Below, one piece after another: positions 52,682 to 59,577 of a stretch of DNA of 64,000 nucleotides (positions are counted from its first letter, which is position 1; each line of letters starts with the position of its first letter). This DNA comes from Candidatus Obscuribacterales bacterium (GTDB lineage: Bacteria; Cyanobacteriota; Vampirovibrionia; Obscuribacterales; Obscuribacteraceae), in assembly GCA_020050685.1 (NCBI GenBank), contig JAGVKG010000006.1, positions 1 through 64,000 on the forward strand. Direction: 5' to 3'. The notes under the pieces are model-generated. The model was given only the letters and a program-made list of their open reading frames with translations, had not been told where the DNA came from and did not search any database. The position numbers were made by a program, and so were the translations under genes.

Positions 52682-54379
52682 TTAATGTCCTTGTGCCACC
52701 GGAGTCGGCAAGTGCAGCTTAAGCCAGGAATCCACAGAGTCAATTAATAGCGACGATGGTGCCATTGTCTCAAACATTAAATGTTCGGCAGTGCCAATCA
52801 GCAATAAAGTCTTATCCTCAGATTTGACCGCATCAAATATTGCAAATGTGCCTTCCGGCTTGACCAAACGATCTTTAAGACCTTGAGCAACCAATACAGG
52901 AATCTTGGTGATTTCTGCAGCGTGCTCTTTTGTCGTACGCATGAAGACAGCAAACTTCATCAGCTCAATTGGTGTCATTCCCAACTTAGCCTTGGGATCG
53001 TTTGCCCATTTCTCCCGCACCTGATCATTTGAGGTGGCCCTGTCGGCCACGTAATCGTGAATGCTAAAGCTTGCCTTGGGATCAATCATGAAATGTACCG
53101 CCGTTGTTAATGCCATCTTCCTTTGTTGAAACCGTTCCGCCGACGGTACAGAAGCAATGACACCATCCACAACATCTTGCAATTGGCCGCCAGCCCGCAG
53201 AGCAATTGCTCCGCCCATTGATTCACCAAGAATAAAAATCGGCAGTGTCGGATTTTCTTTTTTGATCACTTGCACTACGTTGGCAATATCGGTAAGGGCG
53301 CGCGAATAATCCAAAGTTTCCAAACCCTTCGTCTGTGTCCAAGAACCGAAGCCACGAACATCCAGGGCGTAAACAATGTAACCACGCTTATTGAGCTCAT
53401 TTGCCGTCGAGAAAAAAGCGCGGTTTTCCAGACCCAAGCCATGCAAACAAACAATTGCTGCTTTGGGCAGATCCTTCAAATTCGCCCATGCCACCACCGG
53501 CAGTGTGCGCATTCTGAAATCACTGCCTGCCCAACATTTTTCCGCCGCCGTATCAGGAGTCAACTCACCGATGTACTGATGACGAAGCAGGCGACCGAGC
53601 GCCTCATAATCGGACACCTTAGCTTGGGCTTGAAAGACGGACCTAGTTCTAATCAACGAAGTAAACAGATCACGAATTTGTTTTCTCATCGCTAGCATCT
53701 TGTCTTGCTGATTCATGTCTCGGTAAAAATCTGCTGCCTGCAAAAGTGCCCAGCAATAGTTTGTCGTATCGTAAAGATTGCCGTTCTTGAGCCGATCCTT
53801 GGTCGTCTCAACCAGCCAAACACAAGATTTTTCCGCATCCGCGTTTTGCTTCAAGTCAATCTGACAGGCTGCCATAGCCTCCAAAATCTCAGACAAGGAA
53901 AGTTGCGCATCCGGCAAATTCTTGCAGGCACTCAAAGCAATCTCATACTGCTCCAATGCCTTCTTCGTATCATGCAATCGGTAGTAACAATCACCAAGCC
54001 GCTTATCCAAAAGCATCTTATCGAAAGAGCCCGGTTTGTAGTTTGCGTTCTGCGAGCTGGCAAATAAATCACGCGCTTCAGTCAAAAACTTGATGGCGTC
54101 CTTATTATTTTCGTGATGCACAGACATGACCGCAAGAAAGTAGGGAATCTCAGGAATCAACGACTTGCTCGCCGTTCCTTCCTTATACGCATCAAGCAAA
54201 ACATCTTCCGCCTTCGGGATCTGATCGGCAAGAATCAAATCAAGCGCCTGATCAGACGCTTTCATTTGTGCGTTTGTGCCACCAGCATTTCCGCCAGCCG
54301 GCAATTGCTCCGCACCAACCGCACCAGCATAGGTCAGAAACAGAACCAAGGCACTCAAGCCAGCAACTAACGTTTTCAT
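52682..54379 (-). CDS. secreted TPR-hydrolase fusion
   Basis: A 565-residue protein with a signal peptide (LSALVLFLTYAGAVGA). Residues ~35-250 form a TPR-like helical part (DKMLLDKRLGDCYYRLHDTK, LSEILEAMAACQIDLKQ). The C-terminal ~270 residues are an alpha/beta hydrolase of the monoglyceride lipase / S33 kind: VCLHGLGLENRAF, ALDVRGFGSW, the nucleophile Ser in ILGESMGGAIAL, the acid in GLKDRLV and His in IGTAEHLMFE. The fusion is unusual and suggests an exported lipase or esterase that is placed by TPR contacts. Confidence 0.82.
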   Translation of the reverse strand: MKTLVAGLSALVLFLTYAGAVGAEQLPAGGNAGGTNAQMKASDQALDLILADQIPKAEDVLLDAYKEGTASKSLIPEIPYFLAVMSVHHENNKDAIKFLTEARDLFASSQNANYKPGSFDKMLLDKRLGDCYYRLHDTKKALEQYEIALSACKNLPDAQLSLSEILEAMAACQIDLKQNADAEKSCVWLVETTKDRLKNGNLYDTTNYCWALLQAADFYRDMNQQDKMLAMRKQIRDLFTSLIRTRSVFQAQAKVSDYEALGRLLRHQYIGELTPDTAAEKCWAGSDFRMRTLPVVAWANLKDLPKAAIVCLHGLGLENRAFFSTANELNKRGYIVYALDVRGFGSWTQTKGLETLDYSRALTDIANVVQVIKKENPTLPIFILGESMGGAIALRAGGQLQDVVDGVIASVPSAERFQQRKMALTTAVHFMIDPKASFSIHDYVADRATSNDQVREKWANDPKAKLGMTPIELMKFAVFMRTTKEHAAEITKIPVLVAQGLKDRLVKPEGTFAIFDAVKSEDKTLLLIGTAEHLMFETMAPSSLLIDSVDSWLKLHLPTPVAQGH

Positions 54380-54430
54380 CGTCCTCCAAAGCCCAAAAGC
54401 AGACCGCGCGATTCCCCAGGCATCAATTCT

Positions 54431-54446
54431 ATCCCAAGTCCGGGAT
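54431..54446. promoter_or_regulatory. ATCCC-GGGAT palindrome before orphan higA
   Basis: ATCCC-AAGTCC-GGGAT, 59 bases before the ATG of the HigA-like gene. It has the same arms as the palindrome inside the higBA promoter (14740-14754) and a spacer one base longer. A TTGACA at 54473-54478 follows, but no good -10 was found after it. Confidence 0.55.
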
Positions 54447-54504
54447 TAACTATCCTCCACACAGGGAAAATATTGACAAGCGAACTGGATACGGAGAATG
54501 AAAG

Positions 54505-54912
54505 ATGTCAGCTGCCGAAATTGACGAAGAATACGAGAAGCTGATTAAGCGCTTTCCTCTGCGCCCGATTCGTGATGACGAGCACAACGACCTTGCAGCC
54601 GAGATTTGCGATAGTCTTACCGATCGCATTGGAGAGCTGACCGCTTCAGAACGCGATTATTTGGAAGTGCTTAGCGACCTTATCTCCAAATACGAATCGC
54701 AGTGGGACAGCGACCTGCCGGAAATGTCTCCGCGAGATTTGATTCAATATCTTATGGATCAAAACGATCTTGCCCAAAAAGATTTAGTAAGCGAATTTGG
54801 TTCTCCCAGCCGCGTCTCAGAATTTCTCAATGGCGAGAGAAGTCTCAGTCTAGAACAAGCCAAACGATTAGCCGAGCGTTTCAAATTGAACATAAGCGCG
54901 TTGATCGCTTAG
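54505..54912 (+). CDS. orphan HigA-like antitoxin/regulator
   Basis: A 135-residue protein similar throughout to HigA at 15033-15476: KRFPLRPIRDDE, LTASERDYLEVLSDLISKYE, and an Xre helix-turn-helix (DLIQYLMDQNDLAQKDLVSEF, RVSEFLNGERSLSLEQAKRL). GGAG precedes the ATG. No HigB-type toxin gene lies on either side: the upstream gene is the divergent TPR-hydrolase and the next gene is 144 bases away. It could repress itself or cross-regulate higBA, because the palindrome at 54431-54446 matches the higBA operator. Confidence 0.85.
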   Translation: MSAAEIDEEYEKLIKRFPLRPIRDDEHNDLAAEICDSLTDRIGELTASERDYLEVLSDLISKYESQWDSDLPEMSPRDLIQYLMDQNDLAQKDLVSEFGSPSRVSEFLNGERSLSLEQAKRLAERFKLNISALIA

Positions 54913-55045
54913 TTACATTTTTTCATACCAAACCAACCCATGACATCAACGATATTTTCCGGCGGAATTCGTGGAATTCCACTTTCGCCAATGCTCTGCG
55001 ATGGCATTGACGGTAAAATTGTTCCGTCGCAGCCTTGGGGAATTG
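54913..55045 (-). pseudogene. degraded WYEKM-tail gene remnant (copy A)
   Basis: On the minus strand the sequence just after the orphan higA stop reads VWYEKM and stop, but the frame is broken: a TGA lies ten codons upstream. One base of frameshift would join it to an upstream frame (GTILPSMPSQSIGESGIP, then PPENIVDVMG), which resembles copy B at 57679-57792 (GAILPKESVIG). The differences from copies B and C in the tail codons are mainly silent. It overlaps the region before the next plus-strand gene. Confidence 0.45.
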
Positions 55046-55055
55046 AGCCAATCCT

Positions 55056-56435
55056 ATGAAAAACGCGCCTGCCAGAGCATGGCAAGCAAATATCATGCTA
55101 ATTCTCTTGCTCAATAGTTGTCCGGCAATGATCGCTAGTGATAATGAAGCCGCGTGGCAAAACACACCGAACAGACTCGATGAGATAAACACTATCATCC
55201 TCAAAAAGGAGGTAGAGATACTCTCAATCAATACAGATCTCATGTGCAACCAGGAAAAGCTATCAAAAGCCAAGTCTATCCGGATTGCTCTATATAATTT
55301 CATTGCTTCCGCTTTCATAGATGCAGGTGTTATTACTGTCGCTTCGACAAAATGGGCAACGATTTCAAACCCGCATAGAGCTAGCGCGGCTTTACTCAAA
55401 TCCGGCTCTATTACAAGTATGATTGGTAACTCGATATTATTGGCCGGTTTGTTTTTTGAATCGGCAAACGATACATTTATTTCTCTAAAGAGAATGACAA
55501 ACCGTGCTTCGCCAGGAGCAAAAATCAGCCAGCTCCGAGATCTTTATCGCCAGCTGTCAAACCTTTTTGATGAGCGAGCGAGATTGGTGCACGACGATCC
55601 CGCAGCAAACCAATTGCAATTGGAATTGAGTCAAAGAGAGGGAAAGATATTGGCGTATATCAAACATTGCTGTGTAGAGGATTCGAAGACAATACTTTCG
55701 CAACGACAATTCAGCAAGACGGCCAAGGTCACTGAATTACTAAGTGAAATCACCGCTGTATCCACAGCTGGATTTGTAGGTGGGCTTTTCAATCTCATTG
55801 CTGCTCAAAAGAAAAATCCGATCATTTCTAGACCGGCAGGCATAGGTTATACAATATCCGGTTCAACTCTGGTTGCTGAGCCAATGCTATCGTACCTCCT
55901 GGCTAAAATGAATCAAAAGCACAGCTTCAAGAAACTCGAAAAGGATTTTGCGGAAACAGAGCAAACGGTTAGCAGTTTATCTAGTTCTGACTTACTCGAC
56001 TCGTCAGAGAAAGGCGCGTTGACTGAATCTTTTAATCAGCGACTTTCCACCTACAAACTGCTTATTGGATTAGCAAAGAATTCGGAAAGCAAATTCAATG
56101 ATGTCAGCAAGAATCGTGCACGAGCACTTGCCCGCAGAGAAATCACAAATGGCATAGTTGGTGGCACTAAATTAGCTTCAGGCATTATGCTGACAAATGC
56201 CGCCTTTTCCTTTGATTCCAATATCAAAAGAGCACACAATGTTCTGACTAAGCGAGTCGCCATACTGGATACTACCTTTATTCCCGGGGCAAGCACCTGG
56301 ATGGCAAACTCTGTTTTAACTCGACGCAGACCGGACTTGCACGTTTTTACTATGGGTACGCAGAACAATTATCTTGCTGAATTATCCTTAGAAAGACGAA
56401 ACACCCTGAGCAAACTGGCGGATTCATTGCACTGA
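55056..56435 (+). CDS. membrane or secreted protein, unknown
   Basis: A 459-residue protein with an N-terminal hydrophobic segment (ANIMLILLLNSCPAMIA) that may be a signal peptide, and further hydrophobic stretches (SMIGNSILLAGLFF; FVGGLFNLIAAQ; GIGYTISGSTLVAEPML). The rest is helical and charged, with coiled-coil-like segments near ~30-70 and ~300-350. No recognised family. The start codon is an ATG at 55056 with no strong ribosome site. It lies in the accessory stretch between the orphan higA and the SRPBCC gene. Confidence 0.65.
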   Translation: MKNAPARAWQANIMLILLLNSCPAMIASDNEAAWQNTPNRLDEINTIILKKEVEILSINTDLMCNQEKLSKAKSIRIALYNFIASAFIDAGVITVASTKWATISNPHRASAALLKSGSITSMIGNSILLAGLFFESANDTFISLKRMTNRASPGAKISQLRDLYRQLSNLFDERARLVHDDPAANQLQLELSQREGKILAYIKHCCVEDSKTILSQRQFSKTAKVTELLSEITAVSTAGFVGGLFNLIAAQKKNPIISRPAGIGYTISGSTLVAEPMLSYLLAKMNQKHSFKKLEKDFAETEQTVSSLSSSDLLDSSEKGALTESFNQRLSTYKLLIGLAKNSESKFNDVSKNRARALARREITNGIVGGTKLASGIMLTNAAFSFDSNIKRAHNVLTKRVAILDTTFIPGASTWMANSVLTRRRPDLHVFTMGTQNNYLAELSLERRNTLSKLADSLH

Positions 56436-56468
56436 CCGCAGCCATCAAATAATATGGCGAATAGATCG

Positions 56469-56924
56469 CTACTCTGGAATCTCCGCCTCGACAAGCAAAG
56501 CAAGAAGCGCTAAAGACTCTTGCCAGCATAAATAACACGCTTCAACTGGAATCATCTCCGGAATGCCGGCTTGCACAATATTCACTTCTGTGCCAACAGA
56601 CACCTTCTTCAAGATAGTCGTTACCTCCATCTCGCCAGGAAGTGCTGGATCATCGAATTTGTCCGTTTTGCGGATCTTCTCATAAGGCGTCAATTCGAGA
56701 AAAGTTCCACCAAACGAATGCGCATTGCCAGTGGTGAAATTTGTAAACGACATTTTATAGCCACCGCCAACCCGCGCATCCATTTCATGCACCTTGCCGG
56801 TAAAACCATTGGGCGGCAACCACTTCTCCATTGCATCGGGATCAATAAATGCTCGATAAATTCGCTCGGCTGGCGCCCGCATTACACGTTGCAAACGTAT
56901 TGTGTTTCCTTCGGCGCTTGGCAT
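56469..56924 (-). CDS. SRPBCC (AHSA1-type) family protein
   Basis: A ~151-residue START-like lipid- or ligand-binding fold. The N-terminus IRLQRVMRAPAERIYRAFID followed by AMEKWLPPNGF, GGGYKMSF and GGTFLELTPYEKI is typical of the AHSA1/SRPBCC group. Function of this member is unknown. The ATG at 56924 with AGAGG 8 bases upstream is chosen over a GTG at 56933. The C-terminus (CYLCWQESLALLALLVEAEI) matches the usual 'gW...l..L' ending. Confidence 0.85.
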   Translation of the reverse strand: MPSAEGNTIRLQRVMRAPAERIYRAFIDPDAMEKWLPPNGFTGKVHEMDARVGGGYKMSFTNFTTGNAHSFGGTFLELTPYEKIRKTDKFDDPALPGEMEVTTILKKVSVGTEVNIVQAGIPEMIPVEACYLCWQESLALLALLVEAEIPE

Positions 56925-57083
56925 GTCACACACCTCTTATTCTGTTAAAGCAAAGACTCAAATGGAGAATCGACTCTGATTGTACAACGCAGTTGCCGAT
57001 GAGATCGGAGATCATTTGCAGTTTAATTGATCGGTCATTTAAAATACTGTGCTAGTGATTCTACGCAAGAAATCTTGAACCAA

Positions 57084-57665
57084 ATGAAAACGAAAATCAT
57101 TAGCAGCAATAAAAAAAAGTTGTTACCAGAAGAACGTGAACAACTACTCCGCGTATTGAAGACCCGTTTTGAAAAAAGCATGAACCGTCACAAAGATCTT
57201 GAATGGGCCAAAGTGCAAGCAAAACTGGAAGTAAATTCTGAAAAGCTATGGTCGCTCAATGAAATGGAAAGAACGGGCGGTGAGCCGGATGTCGTTGGTC
57301 ATGACAAAAAGACGGGAGAATACATTTTTGTTGATTGCTCACCGGAAAGTCCTAAAGGCCGTAGAAGCGTTTGTTATGATCAGGAAGGGCAAGAATCAAG
57401 AAAGGAATTTAAGCCAGCGAATAATGCTGTTGATATGGCAACTTCCATGGGCATTGAGCTGTTGATGGAAGAACAATATCGAGACCTGCAGCAACTGGGA
57501 AATTTCGACACGAAAACGTCAAGCTGGATAAAAACACCTTCTGATATCAGAAAACTAGGCGGCGCCCTCTTCGCTGATCGCCGATATGACACTGTCTTCG
57601 TCTATCACAACAGCGCACCCTCTTACTATGCGGTGAGGGGATTCCGCGGCTGGCTAAGAGTCTAA
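57084..57665 (+). CDS. DUF4256 family protein
   Basis: A 193-residue protein matching DUF4256: LLRVLKTRFEKSMNRHKDLEW, MERTGGEPDVVGHD, FVDCSPESPKGRRSVCYD, NAVDMATSMGIELLMEEQYR and the closing VFVYHNSAPSYYAVRGFRGWL. The family is widespread but its activity is not known. The ATG at 57084 is used; the frame opens at 57027 without a ribosome site. It ends 13 bases before copy B of the WYEKM repeat. Confidence 0.85.
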   Translation: MKTKIISSNKKKLLPEEREQLLRVLKTRFEKSMNRHKDLEWAKVQAKLEVNSEKLWSLNEMERTGGEPDVVGHDKKTGEYIFVDCSPESPKGRRSVCYDQEGQESRKEFKPANNAVDMATSMGIELLMEEQYRDLQQLGNFDTKTSSWIKTPSDIRKLGGALFADRRYDTVFVYHNSAPSYYAVRGFRGWLRV

Positions 57666-57678
57666 ACACATCGTCTGG

Positions 57679-57792
57679 TTACATTTTTTCGTACCAGACC
57701 GGGTCATCATTATGATTGACCGCGATATCGACGGAGAATCTATATTTACTCAACCGTCCGATAACGCTTTCTTTCGGCAAGATTGCTCCCAC
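57679..57792 (-). CDS. 37-residue WYEKM-tail small protein (copy B)
   Basis: A GTG-started frame of 37 residues (GAILPKESVIGRLSKYRF, then NHNDDPVWYEKM) with no strong ribosome site. Its last eight residues match those of the 80-residue protein at 59122-59364 (NDGPVWYEKM) apart from one position. It may be a truncated member of that family or a short gene. The 24 bases at its 3' end are identical to those of copy C. Confidence 0.4.
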   Translation of the reverse strand: MGAILPKESVIGRLSKYRFSVDIAVNHNDDPVWYEKM

Positions 57793-57875
57793 CCTTGAGA
57801 GAATCGCTCAGCCGAAAAGCTGATGAATTCGGCTAAAGAAGAGTCCTGTAATGCTCGTCCCTTGGGGCACACAAG

Positions 57876-57954
57876 AAATCTCTCAAAAAACAGCCCATTT
57901 TTGAGAGATTTCCACAATCTCTCAAATTTTGGATGTATAATAGAGATCTCTCAA
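57876..57954 (+). promoter_or_regulatory. four-copy ATCTCTCAA operator and promoter of fic
   Basis: ATCTCTCAA occurs three times in direct orientation (57878, 57917, 57946) and once inverted. Copies one and two form a perfect 14-bp inverted repeat, AAATCTCTCAAAAA / TTTTTGAGAGATTT, with an 8-base spacer (57876-57911). A TATAAT box (57936-57941) sits between copies three and four. The fic ATG is at 57982. The arrangement suggests tight, autoregulated expression. Confidence 0.75.
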
Positions 57955-57981
57955 TTTTACATATAAAATTGTAGGTATTTT

Positions 57982-59070
57982 ATGGCATTTAATAGACAGA
58001 AGCCTTACAACAATCTACCGAATTTGCCGCCCAGCCAGGATTTGGAAACTGTGCCAATCCTTAAGCGCTGCATTGACGCCGCCTCGGCCCTAGCAGAGCT
58101 CAAAGGAATGGGTGACGTAATACCAAATCAAGATTTGGTGATTCGCTCAATTGGACTGCAGGAAGCTAGAGTTTCATCCGAAATAGAAAACATAGTAACC
58201 ACCACGGACGATCTCTACAGAGCATTGGCAGATACATTTGATAAAGCGACACCCCAAGCCAAAGAAGTGTTGCGGTATCAGGAAGCAATTTCAACCGGTT
58301 TCGATATGGTCAAATCTCGTGCGGTTCTGAGTACCTCTTTATTCTGCGAGCTTGCCACCATAATAAAACAATGCGAAATGCCAGTGCGGAAACTGCCTGG
58401 CACCAAGATCGTGGACATGAGTAAAGACGAAGAAGTTATCTACACTCCCCCCGAAGGCGAGCACATTATTCGAGACAAGCTAAAGAACTTGGAGGAATTC
58501 ATACACGCCAACGATGGGATGCACCCACTGATCAAATTAGCAGTAATGCATTACCAATTCGAAGCGATTCATCCTTTCACGGATGGAAATGGGCGTACAG
58601 GTCGAATCATAAACATACTCTACTTAATTCAACAAGACTTGCTCAAACAACCTGTATTGTATCTTTCGAGTTATTTCATCGAGCACAAGACTGAGTATTA
58701 CAGCAAGTTGCGATCGGTTACCGAAAAAGCTGAGTGGGAACCGTGGATAAACTTCGTACTAGATGCTGTACATAAGACCGCTAACCGTACAAAGGACAAG
58801 ATATTGGGAATTAAAGCCCTAATGGATTCAACACAAGAGGAAATAAGAACAAAAGCCCGACAAGCCTACTCAAAAGATTTGGTGGAACTCCTCTTTTATC
58901 TTCCATACTGCAAAGCCAGATTTCTAGAAGAAAGAGAACTAGTATCGCGAAATACAGCGATGACAAGATTACGTTCACTAGAATCTGCAGGAATCTTACA
59001 AAGCTTGAAATTTGGACGAGATGTTTATTTCATCAACAAACGTCTATTAAATTTTCTTGCTCAACCATAA
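57982..59070 (+). CDS. fic: Fic-domain AMP-transferase, class II
   Basis: A 362-residue Fic protein that transfers AMP (or similar) from nucleotide donors to target proteins. The active-site motif is IHPFTDGNGRTGR (~195-206). An N-terminal SSEIENI (~63-69) fits the class II inhibitory helix motif (S/T-x3-E-G/N), so activity is probably self-restrained. The C-terminal ~80 residues form a winged-helix (LVSRNTAMTRLRSLESAGIL), a DNA-binding module that could bind the upstream ATCTCTCAA repeats. It is similar to SoFic in layout. Targets unknown. It ends 51 bases before the small gene at 59122. Confidence 0.92.
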   Translation: MAFNRQKPYNNLPNLPPSQDLETVPILKRCIDAASALAELKGMGDVIPNQDLVIRSIGLQEARVSSEIENIVTTTDDLYRALADTFDKATPQAKEVLRYQEAISTGFDMVKSRAVLSTSLFCELATIIKQCEMPVRKLPGTKIVDMSKDEEVIYTPPEGEHIIRDKLKNLEEFIHANDGMHPLIKLAVMHYQFEAIHPFTDGNGRTGRIINILYLIQQDLLKQPVLYLSSYFIEHKTEYYSKLRSVTEKAEWEPWINFVLDAVHKTANRTKDKILGIKALMDSTQEEIRTKARQAYSKDLVELLFYLPYCKARFLEERELVSRNTAMTRLRSLESAGILQSLKFGRDVYFINKRLLNFLAQP

Positions 59071-59121
59071 TCCCAGCGTTTGTTCGTAAATTAAACGAGA
59101 ATTATCTGCGCAATAGCCTAG

Positions 59122-59364
59122 TTACATTTTTTCGTACCAGACCGGTCCGTCGTTTTCATTGGCAGTCTTCGCTGCTTGCGCCGGGCTCGCGCTGGCTTGT
59201 GGCAATAGATCCAAAGTACGCATATAGAAGTGAGACATTTCTGAACGCTGTTGATCAGTCCAAGGTAGCGTTCTGAACTCATCGAGAATTTTCATCACTT
59301 TCTCGCGGCTCTCAGCGCCCCTTACTCTTTCAAGCCAAAGTTGTAAGTTGAGGTTCTCGCTCAT
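59122..59364 (-). CDS. 80-residue WYEKM-tail small protein (copy C)
   Basis: A helical, acidic small protein (LNLQLWLERVRGAESREKVMKI and on, ending ANENDGPVWYEKM), with no signal or membrane segment. It is the complete member of the set of three WYEKM-tail sequences. It ends convergent with fic. A weak ribosome site (GAG) lies about 10 bases before the ATG. The strongly kept tail may be a contact or a degradation signal; that is a guess. Confidence 0.65.
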   Translation of the reverse strand: MSENLNLQLWLERVRGAESREKVMKILDEFRTLPWTDQQRSEMSHFYMRTLDLLPQASASPAQAAKTANENDGPVWYEKM

Positions 59365-59577
59365 GTTCTTATTCTCGTCCTAACGCGTTCAATACAATGG
59401 GTGAATCTAAATGGTGGGCAAGAAAAGACTTAAGTCCTTGCGTATTGCTACACTAGATCTTGCCTCGATAGCAATTCATACTTGACAGGCCGAATCCAGG
59501 AAATTAGCCAATCAGAGGAATATATTTGATTTGTCCTTCCATTGTCAACGGTGAATCGCTGTTTCTGTGCGGCTTGA

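Noticed and set aside
54923-55399. 158-codon minus-strand frame over the start of the gene at 55056
   Set aside because: The plus-strand gene has the signal-like N-terminus; the minus-strand product shows no motif. Part of this region does carry the WYEKM remnant in another frame, which I report separately.
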